In this document: piece by piece, positions 20,344-32,041 of the stretch
Layout of the letters: each line of letters opens with the position of its first letter
Position numbering within the stretch: position 1 is the stretch's first letter
DNA from: Hymenoscyphus infarciens
Lineage: Eukaryota > Ascomycota > Leotiomycetes > Helotiales > Helotiaceae
Length of the DNA: 64,000 nt
Reading direction: 5' to 3'
NCBI GenBank assembly: GCA_001414345.1
Contig: LLCB01000007.1
Span: 62,001-126,000 of the forward strand
Made by a program: the position numbers and the translations under genes
Notes under the pieces: model-generated
What the model saw: only the letters and a program-made list of their open reading frames with translations
What the model was told of the DNA's origin: nothing
Database searches by the model: none

Positions 20344-22224
20344 TTTTGAGGTTGGTTGGTGTTTGGAGGGGAAAGTTGGGATGGCACCTGCGGTTCAAGA
20401 CTTGAGATGGCACCAGATGGCTAGCGGCAATTAACCCAGAGAGTTGGAATAATCGACCTCCCTTGTTCTAAATCATCTGGGTTAATATCATTAATTGTTC
20501 CGAGTAATTGGGTTCATGACCTTGAATTACCCCAGAGAAATGGAACAACGAGAGAGGTAGGCAGGTACGACCCGGAAATTTTCATCACGAGGATGGTTCC
20601 CATCTTACGCTTGCAGGTAACCTTAATTAGTAGGGAGCTGAATTTGTATAAAAGCACACGGTTGATCTGTCAAGGACAAGAATGCAAAGTTGGCAGCAAG
20701 GAGAAAGGTGTGAGAGGTGGGAAGGTTATCCTACAGCAATTGCATAAGATGTGGCGGCCAGAGTTGCTTGAGTGAAATATGCGTTGACTACGACTCGCGA
20801 CTCAAACGCGAAGCACTTTACGCGACCTCGGGAACTCCAATTTCTTGTGATCAAGGCGAAAGAGCCTCAGGACTCAGGAGCCATCGGTTCAAGGACCGAA
20901 TTTCAGAAGTTGCCGGGTCGTCATTGGAGCACGGCGCTGTCTGTTTGAGGGGCGGTTCTGGCTGGCTAATAAGCACATGGCTGGTTGTGTTTAGTTGCGA
21001 TTGATGAGCAATGTAAAGTAAATCTTGTTTGGAGGGTCGAGGGATAAAACCAGTGCGGTTTCATTTCCAAAAGCTTGAACATTTAGACATGATTTACCGA
21101 GGAAAGATTAGGAGAGACGAGAATTGGCATTGCTCATGATCGTACTAGTAGACTTAGGACTTGGTCCGATATCAACAGCTTCATTGCTGGCAACAGAGAT
21201 GGAATGGACTTGGATGAGTTCATGATTCTTCATCTGAACACTCGGATGACAGCAGGCAAGGGTAGGAGAAGAGATGGTTTTGTGTGAGGATCTTTTCTTC
21301 GGGTGTGTTGAAGTGTTTGCCTGGCACCTGTAATGGACGGCTTGTAGGGCATCCGACATCGTCATTGCTCTGCGGATTGCTGCCCTCGACGAAAAGCTTG
21401 TACTATGTGAAACTACGTCGGTACGAACTAAGACCCGTGCTCGATGCTCTAAGCCTCTAACTCCACCTCCCTCTCCCTTCCCAACCCTTTTCGCTCAAGC
21501 GAGGTATTCGCTTGGCCCCCCCGTCTGGTCTTCTTGACCTCTGAGAGGCTGCTTCCCCTGCATTGCTTAAACCCCACTCAATTCCGACATCAGACTGCAG
21601 CACTGACCCGTCCCTTATTTGACACTTCCCGGCAACCGGTTGTGATCTCCATGGGTGTTGCTTCGTTGGGATGGTTCAGCGCGTTGCTAGGCCTGTTACG
21701 GTGCCAGAAGGGGGGGCCCTCTTCAGATGGCACTTTTGCGCCGGTGCCAAAATGTGCCAGCTAGGCCTGTACTGCGACAACTCCAACCTCACATCCAGTT
21801 TCAAAAACTCAATGCGCCTTCGGGGATCTTCACAGCCAATGTAAGCTGACCGCCAAGTGGCCCTGTTCCCTGCCACAGGCTTAATTCCCTGCACTCCACT
21901 CCAGCAGAGTCCCGATGCCAAGAATTCAGAATAAGTATCCTCCTCCACCCGTCTCTTCTTCCTTCTCTGCTCAACTCACCATCATAAGCATCTTTCTTCT
22001 GTAGTGCAGTTCCTTCTCGGCGGGCTCCTCTCTTTCAACTTCCCTCTTTTTATTCAATCTTGCCAGTCAAGCAGATCTCGTTGACCGAGCATCTAATTTT
22101 TAACATCCTTACACACCTCGACGGAAATCACATTCATTTGATTCTCTTCAACCATCTTTTCCGGTCGCGCCTCCTCCCCTCCGACTCTGCTCTTTATATA
22201 TACTTTTATTACTATTTTTTCAAC
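20344..22224. other. Intergenic region upstream of the secreted-protein gene
   Basis: It holds one MITE copy (20401-20592). Several 60-95-codon frames (20593-21004, 21108-21365, 21534-21948) are unrecognised and not believed. The last 600 bp become pyrimidine-rich with TTTATATATAC at 22193-22203, a possible TATA element about 25 bp before the ATG at 22225, or within a short 5' UTR. Confidence 0.5.
20401..20592. mobile_element. MITE copy
   Basis: The left end has CTTGAGATGGCACC and TAGCGGCAATTAACCC. The right side has TACCCCAGAGAAATGGAACA then ACGAG, ending ATTTTCATCACGAGG. Internally the words AACCCAGAGAGTTGGAATAA and GGGTTAATATCATTAATTGT continue the palindromic core. No clear target duplication. 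Confidence 0.6.
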
Positions 22225-23366
22225 ATGCAATTCAAACAGATCCTCGCCTCAGCGGCGCTCGTCACATTAGCTTCGGCTCAGGGAAAGGGTGGAAACAACG
22301 CCAATGCAGGAAACGCTGCAGCAGCAGCAGCTGGTGGTAATGGGGCTACAGGAACAACGCTTTTGGCCAACGCTATCCAGAGTGGCTCTGCTTCCGACGG
22401 AAGTGTAGGTGGTGTTTCCGCAGCTGGTCAATCGAAATCGGCCACTTCAACGAACAACTTTATCAACTTTTGTGCTGGAAAGACACTTACCAATGGTCTC
22501 CAAGTCCAGGCTGGCTCATGTAACAGTATCGGTAAGTAACCTCCAAAATTCGAATCTCCATAGCAAGTATCTAATAAAATACAGTAATGGGTGATATCCC
22601 AGCCAAGGGAAGCATGGTTTCTGGAGTCATTACATTTCCCCAAACCGGTGGCCAAGGACCTGCCGCCAACACCGATTTCGACATCAAAGTTCAAATCAAC
22701 AACTTGGTCGCTGGATCTTTCACCAACGCCGACAGCACATACTACTCTGCGCCACAGGCATTGCAGGGTGGAAAGGTCGTCGGACACACTCACGTTGTAG
22801 TCCAAGATATGGGTACCACCTTGAACCCAACCAAGGCTCTCGATGCCACTCAATTCGCCTTCTTCAAGGGAATCAACGATGCTGGTAACGGTGCCGGTCT
22901 TCTCAGCGCTACTGTCACAGGTGGTCTTCCAGCAGGAAACTACCGTGTATGCACCATGACTTCGTCATCCAACCATCAACCTGTTCTCATGCCAGTCGCC
23001 CAACGTGGTACCCCAGATGATTGCACCAAGTTCACCGTTGGGGGTGCTGGGGCTGCCGCCGGTGGAGGTAATGCAAATGCCAACGCAGGAGGAAAGGCCA
23101 GTGCCGCGGCTGGTGGTGCCAAAGCTGCTGCGACCAGTGCGGCCGCCGCAACCAAGGCAAAGGCTGGAAACAACGCCGCCGCCACAAAGGCTGCTGCTGG
23201 TGGACAGGCTGCTGCTGGTGGAAAAGCAGCTGCTGGCGGGCAGGGAGCTCAAGGTGGACAGGCTGCTCAAGGTGGACAGGGAGCTGCTCAAGGTGCAAAG
23301 GGATTCGGACAAGGTGGTCAAGGTGGAAAGGGCTTCCGGAGAAACGCCCGGGAATTCATCGCATGA
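22225..23366 (+). CDS. Secreted Ala/Gly-rich protein of a conserved fungal family (often mislabelled 'ribosomal protein s17')
   Basis: Two exons (22225-22531, 22585-23366) give 362 residues. Residues 1-19 are a signal peptide ending A-S-A-Q. A low-complexity Ala/Gly/Asn region follows, then a conserved core (about 80-270) with N-F-I-N-F-C-A-G-K-T-L-T-N-G-L-Q-V, M-G-D-I-P-A-K, G-G-K-V-V-G-H-T-H-V-V-V-Q-D, F-F-K-G-I-N-D-A-G-N-G, G-L-P-A-G-N-Y-R-V-C-T-M and H-Q-P-V-L-M-P-V-A-Q-R-G. I recall this core from fungal proteins annotated as ribosomal protein s17, which must be an error: it is secreted and unlike uS17. The C-terminal 95 residues are imperfect A-A-A-G-G-Q repeats ending in a basic tail. 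Three or four Cys in the core could form disulfides. Function unknown; cell surface is likely. Confidence 0.85.
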
Positions 23367-24480
23367 AAAAAGAGTTCAAAAGTTCGATTCATGTCAAGAT
23401 ACGAGGGATACCATTTAGAGGGATAAGGAAATACAGGCTAGTGGAGTTTAATCATTTGGAGAACAGGTTGTGTTAAGTGGGGATGCCTAGGGGTTTACAT
23501 TCCAATCTCAGCCCAGGGAGCATTACAATGGGATTGGGATTTTTTATATCTTTTTACTCGGGGGGTTTATGTGTCAAATGTTGCCTGTCTATAAATCGTT
23601 TGAAAGTTAATGTCATAGATGGCTCTTAGACCCTCTTGTGATAGTGTTAACAACCTTTTCTTTTTATTACTACTAATATTTTTCTCCATACCATCCGGTC
23701 ACAACTATTTTTGAAGTGACAAGTTTTGGACTTCAAACGAAAAAACATTGGGATGGCACCTTTGCCACATGGACTCATCTCGCTGACTTGGCAACGATAT
23801 CAATTCGTCCCTTTTTCCTTCTCTGCTCTTTGACACAAATCCGAGAGACAAGACGATGCCAAACAATGCTCAAACTGGAGATCAGACGCTTGGCGGGATC
23901 CATGGAAGCCCTGGTCCATAGTTTAATTACCGTATCCTTGCTTTGGGTGCTTTTCAACGGCTAATTGGCCTATCTGGTGTAGCTTCTGTAAGCCCTGTCG
24001 ACATTACCTTGCAATCCAACTGGATGGAACGTCAAATGTTTGGAGCTTCGCGCTAAGTGAGATAAGGTTTGATCCACAACGGCCCCATGAGTGTCGTCAA
24101 CCAATGGGGAATACGAAGCTAAGAAATACCCCTGTCTATTCTCGGACCGGTTCGTGCCAAGCGTTTCTATTCCGACCCGACCTCTTTGGAAGCCAAACAC
24201 TGCAAACAAACAAGCTGTTGAAACTCGACTAGATATCCATCGTTGACATCACTGCACACTCCGTTAATTGATTTGATATCTTGACGCCGCAGAGAAAAAG
24301 TACTTTACACTAGTGCCGGGCGGAGGAGTTAAACACGCTGGGGGGTTGTCTCGGTTGAGACATGCTGGCACGATGTAGGTTGACCATGATTACAATCTCT
24401 GAATAGCCTCATCTTTCCCACCATCAACCCCTCCACCACAATCTTGCTATCTCCCCCTCCCCCAGCTAATCTCTCGTCAG
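23367..24480. other. 3' flank and region before the ankyrin gene
   Basis: No gene recognised. Short frames at 23716-24209 are unconvincing. The first exon of the ankyrin gene must lie at the right end, but I could not fix it: one in-phase possibility begins at the ATG at 24361 and would use a poor GTTGAC donor. Confidence 0.4.
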
Positions 24481-25213
24481 GATCGACCCCTCTATCCGCC
24501 TTCGTCGGGCCATCCACGCCGCAGACGCCCTACTCGTCTCCCGCATCCTTAAATCCCACCCCTTCCTCCTCCATAACCCAGATTGCACCACGATCGAGCC
24601 GCCAGGCCTCTCCAACACCTCCCTCCATCTCGCTTCAAAACTCGGTCACCTCCCCATAGTCCAAGTCCTCCTCTCCCTCGGCCACGAATCCGGCGGCATA
24701 TCCCTAAACGAAGACCACCAAACCCCGCTCATGCTCGCCAGCGCAGCAGGCCACACAGAAGTAGTCCATCTCCTCTGCACCTCGAACCCCGAGAGCATCC
24801 CTAAACGCGATTCTCGGGGTAGAGATGCGATTATGGAGGCCTCGAGATGTGGACATGATACCTGTTTACAGATCTTGCTTACATTCGCGCCTTCCTCTTC
24901 GAACTCGCCGTCGTTTGATCCGGCGAGTTTGTTGATGAATGCGGATGTAGATGGGAATACGGCGTTGCATTTTGCTAGCTCGAATGGGCATTTGCTTGTG
25001 CTTAGGACATTGCTGGCGGCGGGGGCGGATTCGGAGAGGAGGAATGTTTGGAGTTGGACGCCGGTTGCTTATAGTGCTACGGTCCAGGCGGAGGTTTATT
25101 TCAAGGGACTGGTTGCTGAAGTCGAGAGGAGGAAGACTGTTAGGAGGGAGGCCCAGGAGAGAGGTACGGGTGGGAGTGTGAGACTTGTTGGGGAGATTCA
25201 TGAGGCTCCTTGA
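24481..25213 (+). CDS. Ankyrin-repeat protein (start not resolved)
   Basis: A 244-codon frame follows an acceptor with branch site GCTAAT and TCTCGTCAG at 24480; upstream of this the frame has a stop, so a first exon is missing from the model. Ankyrin motifs: R-R-A-I-H-A-A-D-A-L-L-V-S-R-I-L near the start, N-T-S-L-H-L-A-S-K-L-G-H-L-P-I-V-Q-V-L-L, T-P-L-M-L-A-S-A-A-G-H-T-E-V-V-H-L-L, R-D-A-I-M-E-A-S-R-C-G-H, and G-N-T-A-L-H-F-A-S-S-N-G-H-L-L-V-L. The tail W-S-W-T-P-V-A-Y-S-A-T-V-Q-A-E-V-Y-F resembles fungal relatives of yeast YGL242C, but I am not certain. The gene shows an abrupt third-position switch: C-rich codons up to about 24800, G-rich afterwards. A scaffold role is inferred from ankyrin repeats only. 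Confidence 0.75.
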
Positions 25214-28200
25214 GGGTTCTTGTTGTGCGAATTTGATATGGGAATACTGGGGACAAAAAGAGCATATAAGGGGAGTTGGTTGACTTTGGTAGGGGGTGGG
25301 ATATTGGCGTACTGATACTGATTTTGCCTAGGTGCGACGATACTTTTTTGAACCACAATTTGATATCTTTTCAAAGTGTTCTTACTTTTACCCGGTGTGT
25401 ATTTGGGTTCCAGATACATCGAGGCTCGTGAGTGTCTGTTTTCTCTCCTCGGGAGTGCCACTTGTGTGTGTTTATCCCAGTAGTTCTGTGTGTCCAGATT
25501 ATATTAAATTCCAAGATATCTAGGATTTTAAGGCTGACAAGGAAGAGAATTTGTGAAAGCCCTTCTTGTTACCAAGTGGATCTCGTACTATTTCAATAGA
25601 TGATTTAGGAGAATCGAGAAACTAAATCTTGAATTCTTCTTAACTTCTCAAACAATACGTATAATTATTCTAGACTGTTTCGTACAATCAAAATTCAAGT
25701 AGGCGTTCCCAGAGCATTGCCCAGTTCTCTTATTATACGTTATCTTTTTGACGCCTGGCCGTTCGACTTCATTCTAGACAATCACAATCACAACTACATG
25801 TTTTAATCTTCTCAATGCCAAGATCTGATGAATTTTCTAACTCGGTGATATGAAAGTTGGCTCTCATTTGCTTCAATCGCAAGTAATCTGCACGATCAAA
25901 CCCTCCCACTCAGCCCAAAGAGTGAAGTGGAGTTGTCGTTGCGTTACAGGAACTTGAAAGAAGGCTCTTGTTGGGTTCTGGAGAAGGCAAAGTGGTAACA
26001 ACAAACCGAATCATTTGGTACGGACTCGTCGATGGGGTATTGCTGCTGGGAAAAGCTTTCAAAGACTTTGCGGGCATAGATTGTTGGGGTTTTGCTAGAT
26101 GAGATGCTGTTTATGAATGATTGAGGGTGCGTTGAGAGTTTCGCTCAACGAAATCAAGAGGGGTGGTTCGAGAGTGAGTAGAGGGAAACCCGATCGTGAA
26201 TGTTTGATTTGGACTGGAATTCGTTGGGTTTGATAGAGAAAGAGAGGTGGTAGGCAGTAGTGTTTTTGTATACGGTTTCTCTTGTATCGATATTAAGTGT
26301 AGAGTGTTGTCTTCGATTGATACAGATCGACGCGTTGCAGGCACCATCGCTTTGGTCCCTCTCATCTAGATATATTGCATACCAAGTTGTGGTTGGGGGA
26401 AAGATACTGGTGACATTACCTTGTTGACATATGGCGGTTTTACCGAGTGGGAAGATTCGAGAGAGTACCTGTTTCTTCGTTCGCTTTCCCTTTCGGGTCT
26501 TGTTCCAATTTGCGCGAGGTGCTGTGGTTGAGGGGAAGGCGGGTTTTTTGATGAGTTATTTTATTCTTGAAAGTAACGAGTAACACTTCTACAAATAGAC
26601 GTTCCAAAGGGGGAGAGCTGAGAGAGTACACAGTGCATTTTTGCTTCCTTTTTGGTTATTTGGGGGTGTTTCTGAGGTTATATTGTGCTTTCTACGTCAA
26701 TTGTCCAACTTCCTCTTGCTATAAGGGTAGTGGGACGTTCCTCTTTGGTTCTTTGCATCTATTAAAACTCTGCAAAGATATGGTTAAGGCTTGGTGAGCT
26801 CTGAGGAATGCTTGCAGCCCTACATTTGCTTCCTGGTGTCGACGGAGGTCAGACGGTGGAACCTGAGAGCAACGGATTGGAGATTCATGTAGAAATTCTG
26901 GCCTTGCATTTTTCTGTGTCAAGCGGGGGAAGGATGGTTCGATAGTAAGAGGTTATTTGACAGCCAATCAACGCTGGGACAAGGGGGAGAGAATATCCGT
27001 ACGAGAATTTCTACGGCAGTAACGCAACATTTATCAAGCAGGCTTCTGGAGTGGCTTGATGTTATGGTTGTCGCATTTCTCTCTCTTGTCCTCTGGGTAG
27101 GTCATGTCGATTTCGTTCACTCTCGTACATACCACATCCATGTGGTTGCGTGCAAATATCATGATCTTCGTTAGCAAGTCTTAGTTAGCAAGGTACTTTC
27201 AGCCAAGGCATATTTTCGGTTCTTACCACAACTGAACGCCTTTTGGAAATGAAGGTCTGTCCACTTGGTGCTAGTCCATTTCGAATGGTCGCAGATTTAC
27301 TGGAATGGTTGGTTTTGATATGAGTGGTTGATATATTTTGAACAAGTAGAACTTTGTTACTGCATAAGAGAGGGGGTGAGGAGGTGAGGAGGTGAGGAGA
27401 TTTGGTGCCATTTTTCTCCTTTTATGGAGTTCAAAAAGGTAGGTATTTAGTCGTATGTTGAGATGAAAATGGTCAAATAGGAGATACGCACAAGTATTCA
27501 AGGGAGTAAAGACGATTGTTCTCATAGTAGTGTTTCAAATCGGCAATTTTTGAATTAAAGGTACTATTGAGATTTCTAAAACCAAACAGCATGGGTCCAA
27601 GACGAGCAAGATAAAAGACCTAAATTCTTCCCAAGGATGCGAGGCAAATCATCTCTCAACCGAAATCATCGACGAATTAGCTCATAGCTAACGTGTCTAT
27701 ATAGCTAAAGAATCTTATCCCGTTAGCATCATGGCAGGATCTGGGTAGGGGTCTGATTCCAATCGCGACTTGAAATGTGTAAGTCCGGACTTCTAAGTTT
27801 CATCTTCAAGTTGAAAGGCGGAAAAGAACCAGAGGCAAATTTGATTTCGGCAGCAGGAGTTCATCAAGTTCAGACGAACGGGGAGAATCTTTTCCCTCTT
27901 ATCGAGAGGGGGGGTTTCTACCCATAATTCGTTGAAGGACTGAATCTCCAGTATGCTCAGAGTGTGGAAGCATGTTCTTGCTGCTGGGGAAGAGTAGCAG
28001 AGCTTCTGTTCGTTTTCAATTTACTATAGTCGGTTACTTTCATGATACTACTCTTTCATCGTGAGGTTCATTTGATCTCGTTCATTGGTAGTATTTCGGA
28101 AAGTTTGAAAGGGTGTCTCCCCGTCTTTTTTACACTCTTCTGTGGATTTTGTTGAAGATTATTGCTAATGAACTTTATCTCAGAACGAAGAAAATGAAGG

Positions 28201-31200
28201 GGAATTCAAGACTGTTGCGAAGTCCAACAAGGTGAGGTGAGTTTCTTGTAGCGAGCGATGGTGAAGGTGTATGATTATTCAGTGGAAGTTCACTGAAATT
28301 GGTATCAAAGAACACCAGGGATAAGGAACTGTGAGTGACTGCGAGTCGGAAACGCGCAACGTTCTCGTCTTATTGTTTAAGAAAGCCTGGGAAAATAATT
28401 CTGATTATCCTAGAAGGCTCAAAGCAACTGCCTTTGTAACTCGGTTGCAGTAGAATCTTCAACCGACTTACGAGGTATTTGAAACATAAGCCGAGGAGTT
28501 AGAGCTGAGGGATGTTGTGGGTTTGTCGCGGAGAAGAAAGATGTTCCTAGAGTGTTACCTAGCTAGCGCGTCAGGCTCAATTGCTGCGGGTGAAGGCTTT
28601 CGAAACCCTCGGGGGTATAAAATGGGGGTCGCAAGGAACCTCTTGAGATGGATTTTGTGGAATTGTTTTGGAACTGTTTTGACAATGTAAGAACAAGAAT
28701 CGAAATTATTTTGTCATGGTTTGGTGGTAGTAGTTAAGCCAACGTCCAAGCGAACAAGAGATAGTCTCAGATGGTTCTCGGTGGTAGATGAACCAAAGCT
28801 CAGCTGAAGAACAGATCCTTCCACAGCTTTACTTTCTTCTTCTTCTCGTGCTGTCATCTCCCCCGTCATTTATATGCAAAATTTGACCACTTGTGTAAGC
28901 TTGGAATTGTGAAATCTGGAGGCGGTGAATATTGTAGATATATAGTGAATGTCGAGGATCTGATAGAATCATGAGTTGGTGAAGGTGATTCATATGGCCT
29001 GAGTTCACTGGGGTCCAATGAGCATACCCTTTTATCGCTTGCAATAAAAATTATAAAATGTTTGTGGATTATAAACTACGTCTAGGAAGTTTCAAAGTCC
29101 TGTCGAACCACAGACTTAGAAGACTAGCGGACTAAGCAAGAACATAATTTAAAGTACTCCAGCACTAAACATATGTATAATCATTCTAAATTACAAGCAA
29201 ACTTTTACAGCATCATGTGAAGGTGCTACACATACCCGAATTTTCTTGAAATGTACCTGTACACGGACTTCTAGACGAACTATTAATTCGTGAGTTGCGA
29301 TCCCGACTTCCCTTTTTTCCAACGTGGCTTGTAAAGTATACAAACAAACATGCATAGTATCAAACGGTTTTGGAGTGTACTTTCAAGGAAGAAATGGAGT
29401 CCTATCAAGAAGGAAACGTATCAAGATAAGCTTTGCAAAGCGTTGGAGGAGTCCCAGAGAATCTTCGACTTTTAGATGACCGATGCGCCAAAACACCAAG
29501 TCGCAATATCCCAAGACCCTCGCGAGAGAGAAGTTTAGTTTCGGTAGTAGAAACCTTTTCGACAGTATAACTTCTCTTCCTCAAATTTCAAGAATATAGA
29601 CTAACAGAAGCTACTCTTTCTATGGCCTTTTCTTAGAAGAGCCTTTCTCTTGCTCTGGCAGCAACCACGATACAGCCAACAAGTACCCCAACACTGCCGA
29701 CAACGCCGAGCTCCATGGGTTGTGTTGCTCCATTCTTTTTAGATGGCGGAGCAAAAACGTAGGAGAGAACAGAATAGCTTTATCTAGCGAAAGAAAAAGA
29801 AAACGAAGATAAAGGTTTAGTAAAGGCCTAGGGTATGGCCAATTTACCAAGATTTCGATCACCTTTATGAGTCCAGTAGTTCAGATACCAAGTACTCAGT
29901 CAAAAACACTTGCGAGCTTTAAAGGAACGAGTTTGGTTCCCACGTTTATCTTCTTATGTGTACTTCGAAAGGACGAAGAGTGATGATCAATTTATCACAA
30001 TACTTTTAAGAAGTGAAGGGATCTAGTTATCTCAAAACGTTCGTATAATCAATCCAATTGTTTGAGAATCTTTAATACATCTCGATTTACTTAAGTGCAC
30101 CTAGAGCTATGACTTCCAGACTCCAGTTTGGAGACTTAAAAGAGTATATTTGAATGCTTGAAATCTTGTAGATTCCTAGGACTTACTCAAACTGTATGTA
30201 GCAAATAAGCAAAAATTGTTATAGAGAAAGTATTAGACAAGAAATCATTCATCTTCAAAATATCACTCTTTCACACAGTCTTCTAGGAGAAGCTGCTACA
30301 TATAAACTTCCAAGTTCCATGTAGATAACGGCAATGATTTTCAGAAAGAGAAAAAGCATTAACACTATGGTGCGCAATGAGGACAATGACCCAGCTTGGT
30401 CAACTATGAAGATTATTGCTTGAGTAGAGAATGAATGAAAAGAAATGTGGTTCTGCGAAGAAGGAAATGAGAGTGAGGGCGCGGTGAATTATGATATAGG
30501 TTTCGAAGAGGGCACCCCTTTCGACGGTACTTGATGCTTTTCCTTCAAATTGCCTCGAAATATTCTCAAACTTTGGGCCTCTGGAGATGGCAAGGTTTTC
30601 TCTTGTCCTTTGGTCGCAAGCTGTAGGATTTTCGAAAAGCCACGGGAAAGTGAACAGAAGAACTTGCAGCGATACGAAAAGAGTCCCCAGGTAACAGCAT
30701 GAGTTGGATGGGGATGAGATATTGTCAAGAGTGGTCATTAAATATGGTATTAACATGAAATCAAACTCCTCTCAACATTTTTGCACAGATATACTCCGTA
30801 TAGCAGATACCAGCAGGAAATTGATGGAGGCAAGAGCATGAGATGCATCAGGTGACAAACGTCAAGACCAACTTAGCCTTTGGGGCCTCGCGTACTCGAT
30901 TCCAAGGTTATTTCAACTTATGACCTCCTCTGAGCTCTTATTTGGTTGACGAGGAAACTGATAAATAAGTACCCAGAAGAGAACAACGAAAAGAGTGTCG
31001 GTCACGTGACTGACAAAATACGATGGTCAAATTTGGTCTAGAATGAATCCAATCCAGACTTGGAAAGGACCAGACTCCACCAGCTGAAGCATCTCAGACC
31101 AAGAGCCGACCGGTACTTCTTAAGCAGGGAAAGATTAAGATGAGATGACCCGACAAGCGACCTTGTCACCAAGATGTGCATGGATTCTGAGGCTCAAAAT

Positions 31201-32041
31201 ACGATGATTGGACTCGCTCCTGGCGGCAAGGTCGCGCTTCTGGCTCTTTATGCACATCCGCGCGTCTGCAGGAGAAATGGCCAGAAAGGCCGATTGTAAT
31301 GGCAAGGTTGTATTGTAGCAAGGAAGGAATTGCGTTGTGTGACCCAATAAGTGTTGTTCATTTTGAAGCTCGTCCTTTTTCGGTAGAGAAGATGTTGGTA
31401 GCCAATCAAACACCATCTCGGGCCAAAGTCATCTCACCGCGAAACGTCGTCAACCAGGGGTACATTCTAGCCGCCAACACGACCGTTTCGACTCTTCAGT
31501 CATAGAATAGGCTTGGTTGGCCTCGAGCACTGCCCAGCACTCGTGCAGCTATTTCCTCTTCCTCTCAGGCACGATGCAACAGCTCGTATGTGACTAGACG
31601 GTGGAGCCACAGCATGTCTCTTTCTCGGTTTCATTTCATTTCTTCTGCCGCCGCAAGCACACAAAGAAGCTGTAGAAGCCTATTGTTTGACCTTGAGGTG
31701 GTGACCCAATGGTAGCCACTCGTCTGTGACTCTTTGTTGCCAGATGGTACAAGAAGATGCCTCCGTATCCTCGAGGTGTAGCGGATCTGCAAGTTATTTC
31801 ACATCTTTCTCTCATTTCGTACTCGTTGTCGTTCTTTCGTGCTCCGATTGCCTCTTTTCTCTCTCTCTAGACTTTCATATCGCATTCTTTCTTTACTATC
31901 TTATTGTCTCTGCAATTGGCGCCTACTCAATTGTCCGTCCAATTCAGTTGTAATCTGCATCTATTCTTGGCACCTTTTGTTTGTCCTAATTTCGCTGATC
32001 TACACCTGCATATAATATCCTTCCATCCACAACTCTTCATC
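25214..32041. other. Large gene-poor region with scattered coding-like exons
   Basis: No complete gene can be assembled over 6.8 kb. Coding-like pieces: minus strand 26100-25950, a frame reading I-Y-A-R-K-V-F-E-S-F-S-Q-Q-Q-Y-P then a possible 60-bp intron; minus strand 26365-26111, an 84-codon ATG frame; plus strand 28185-28233, an exon of 16 codons between a good acceptor (GCTAATG...TTATCTCAG) and GTGAGG; minus strand 29790-29632, a frame ending in a hydrophobic segment (M-E-L-G-V-V-G-S-V-G-V-L-V-G-C-I-V-V-A); minus strand 30756-30400, a 118-codon frame. They lie on both strands and do not join. The likeliest explanation is one or more decayed or non-coding transcribed loci. Confidence 0.4.

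Noticed and set aside
20820..20960. Possible tRNA (a GGTTCAAGGACC-like word)
   Set aside because: No acceptor or anticodon stem pairs at the right spacing. No tRNA could be supported anywhere in the window.
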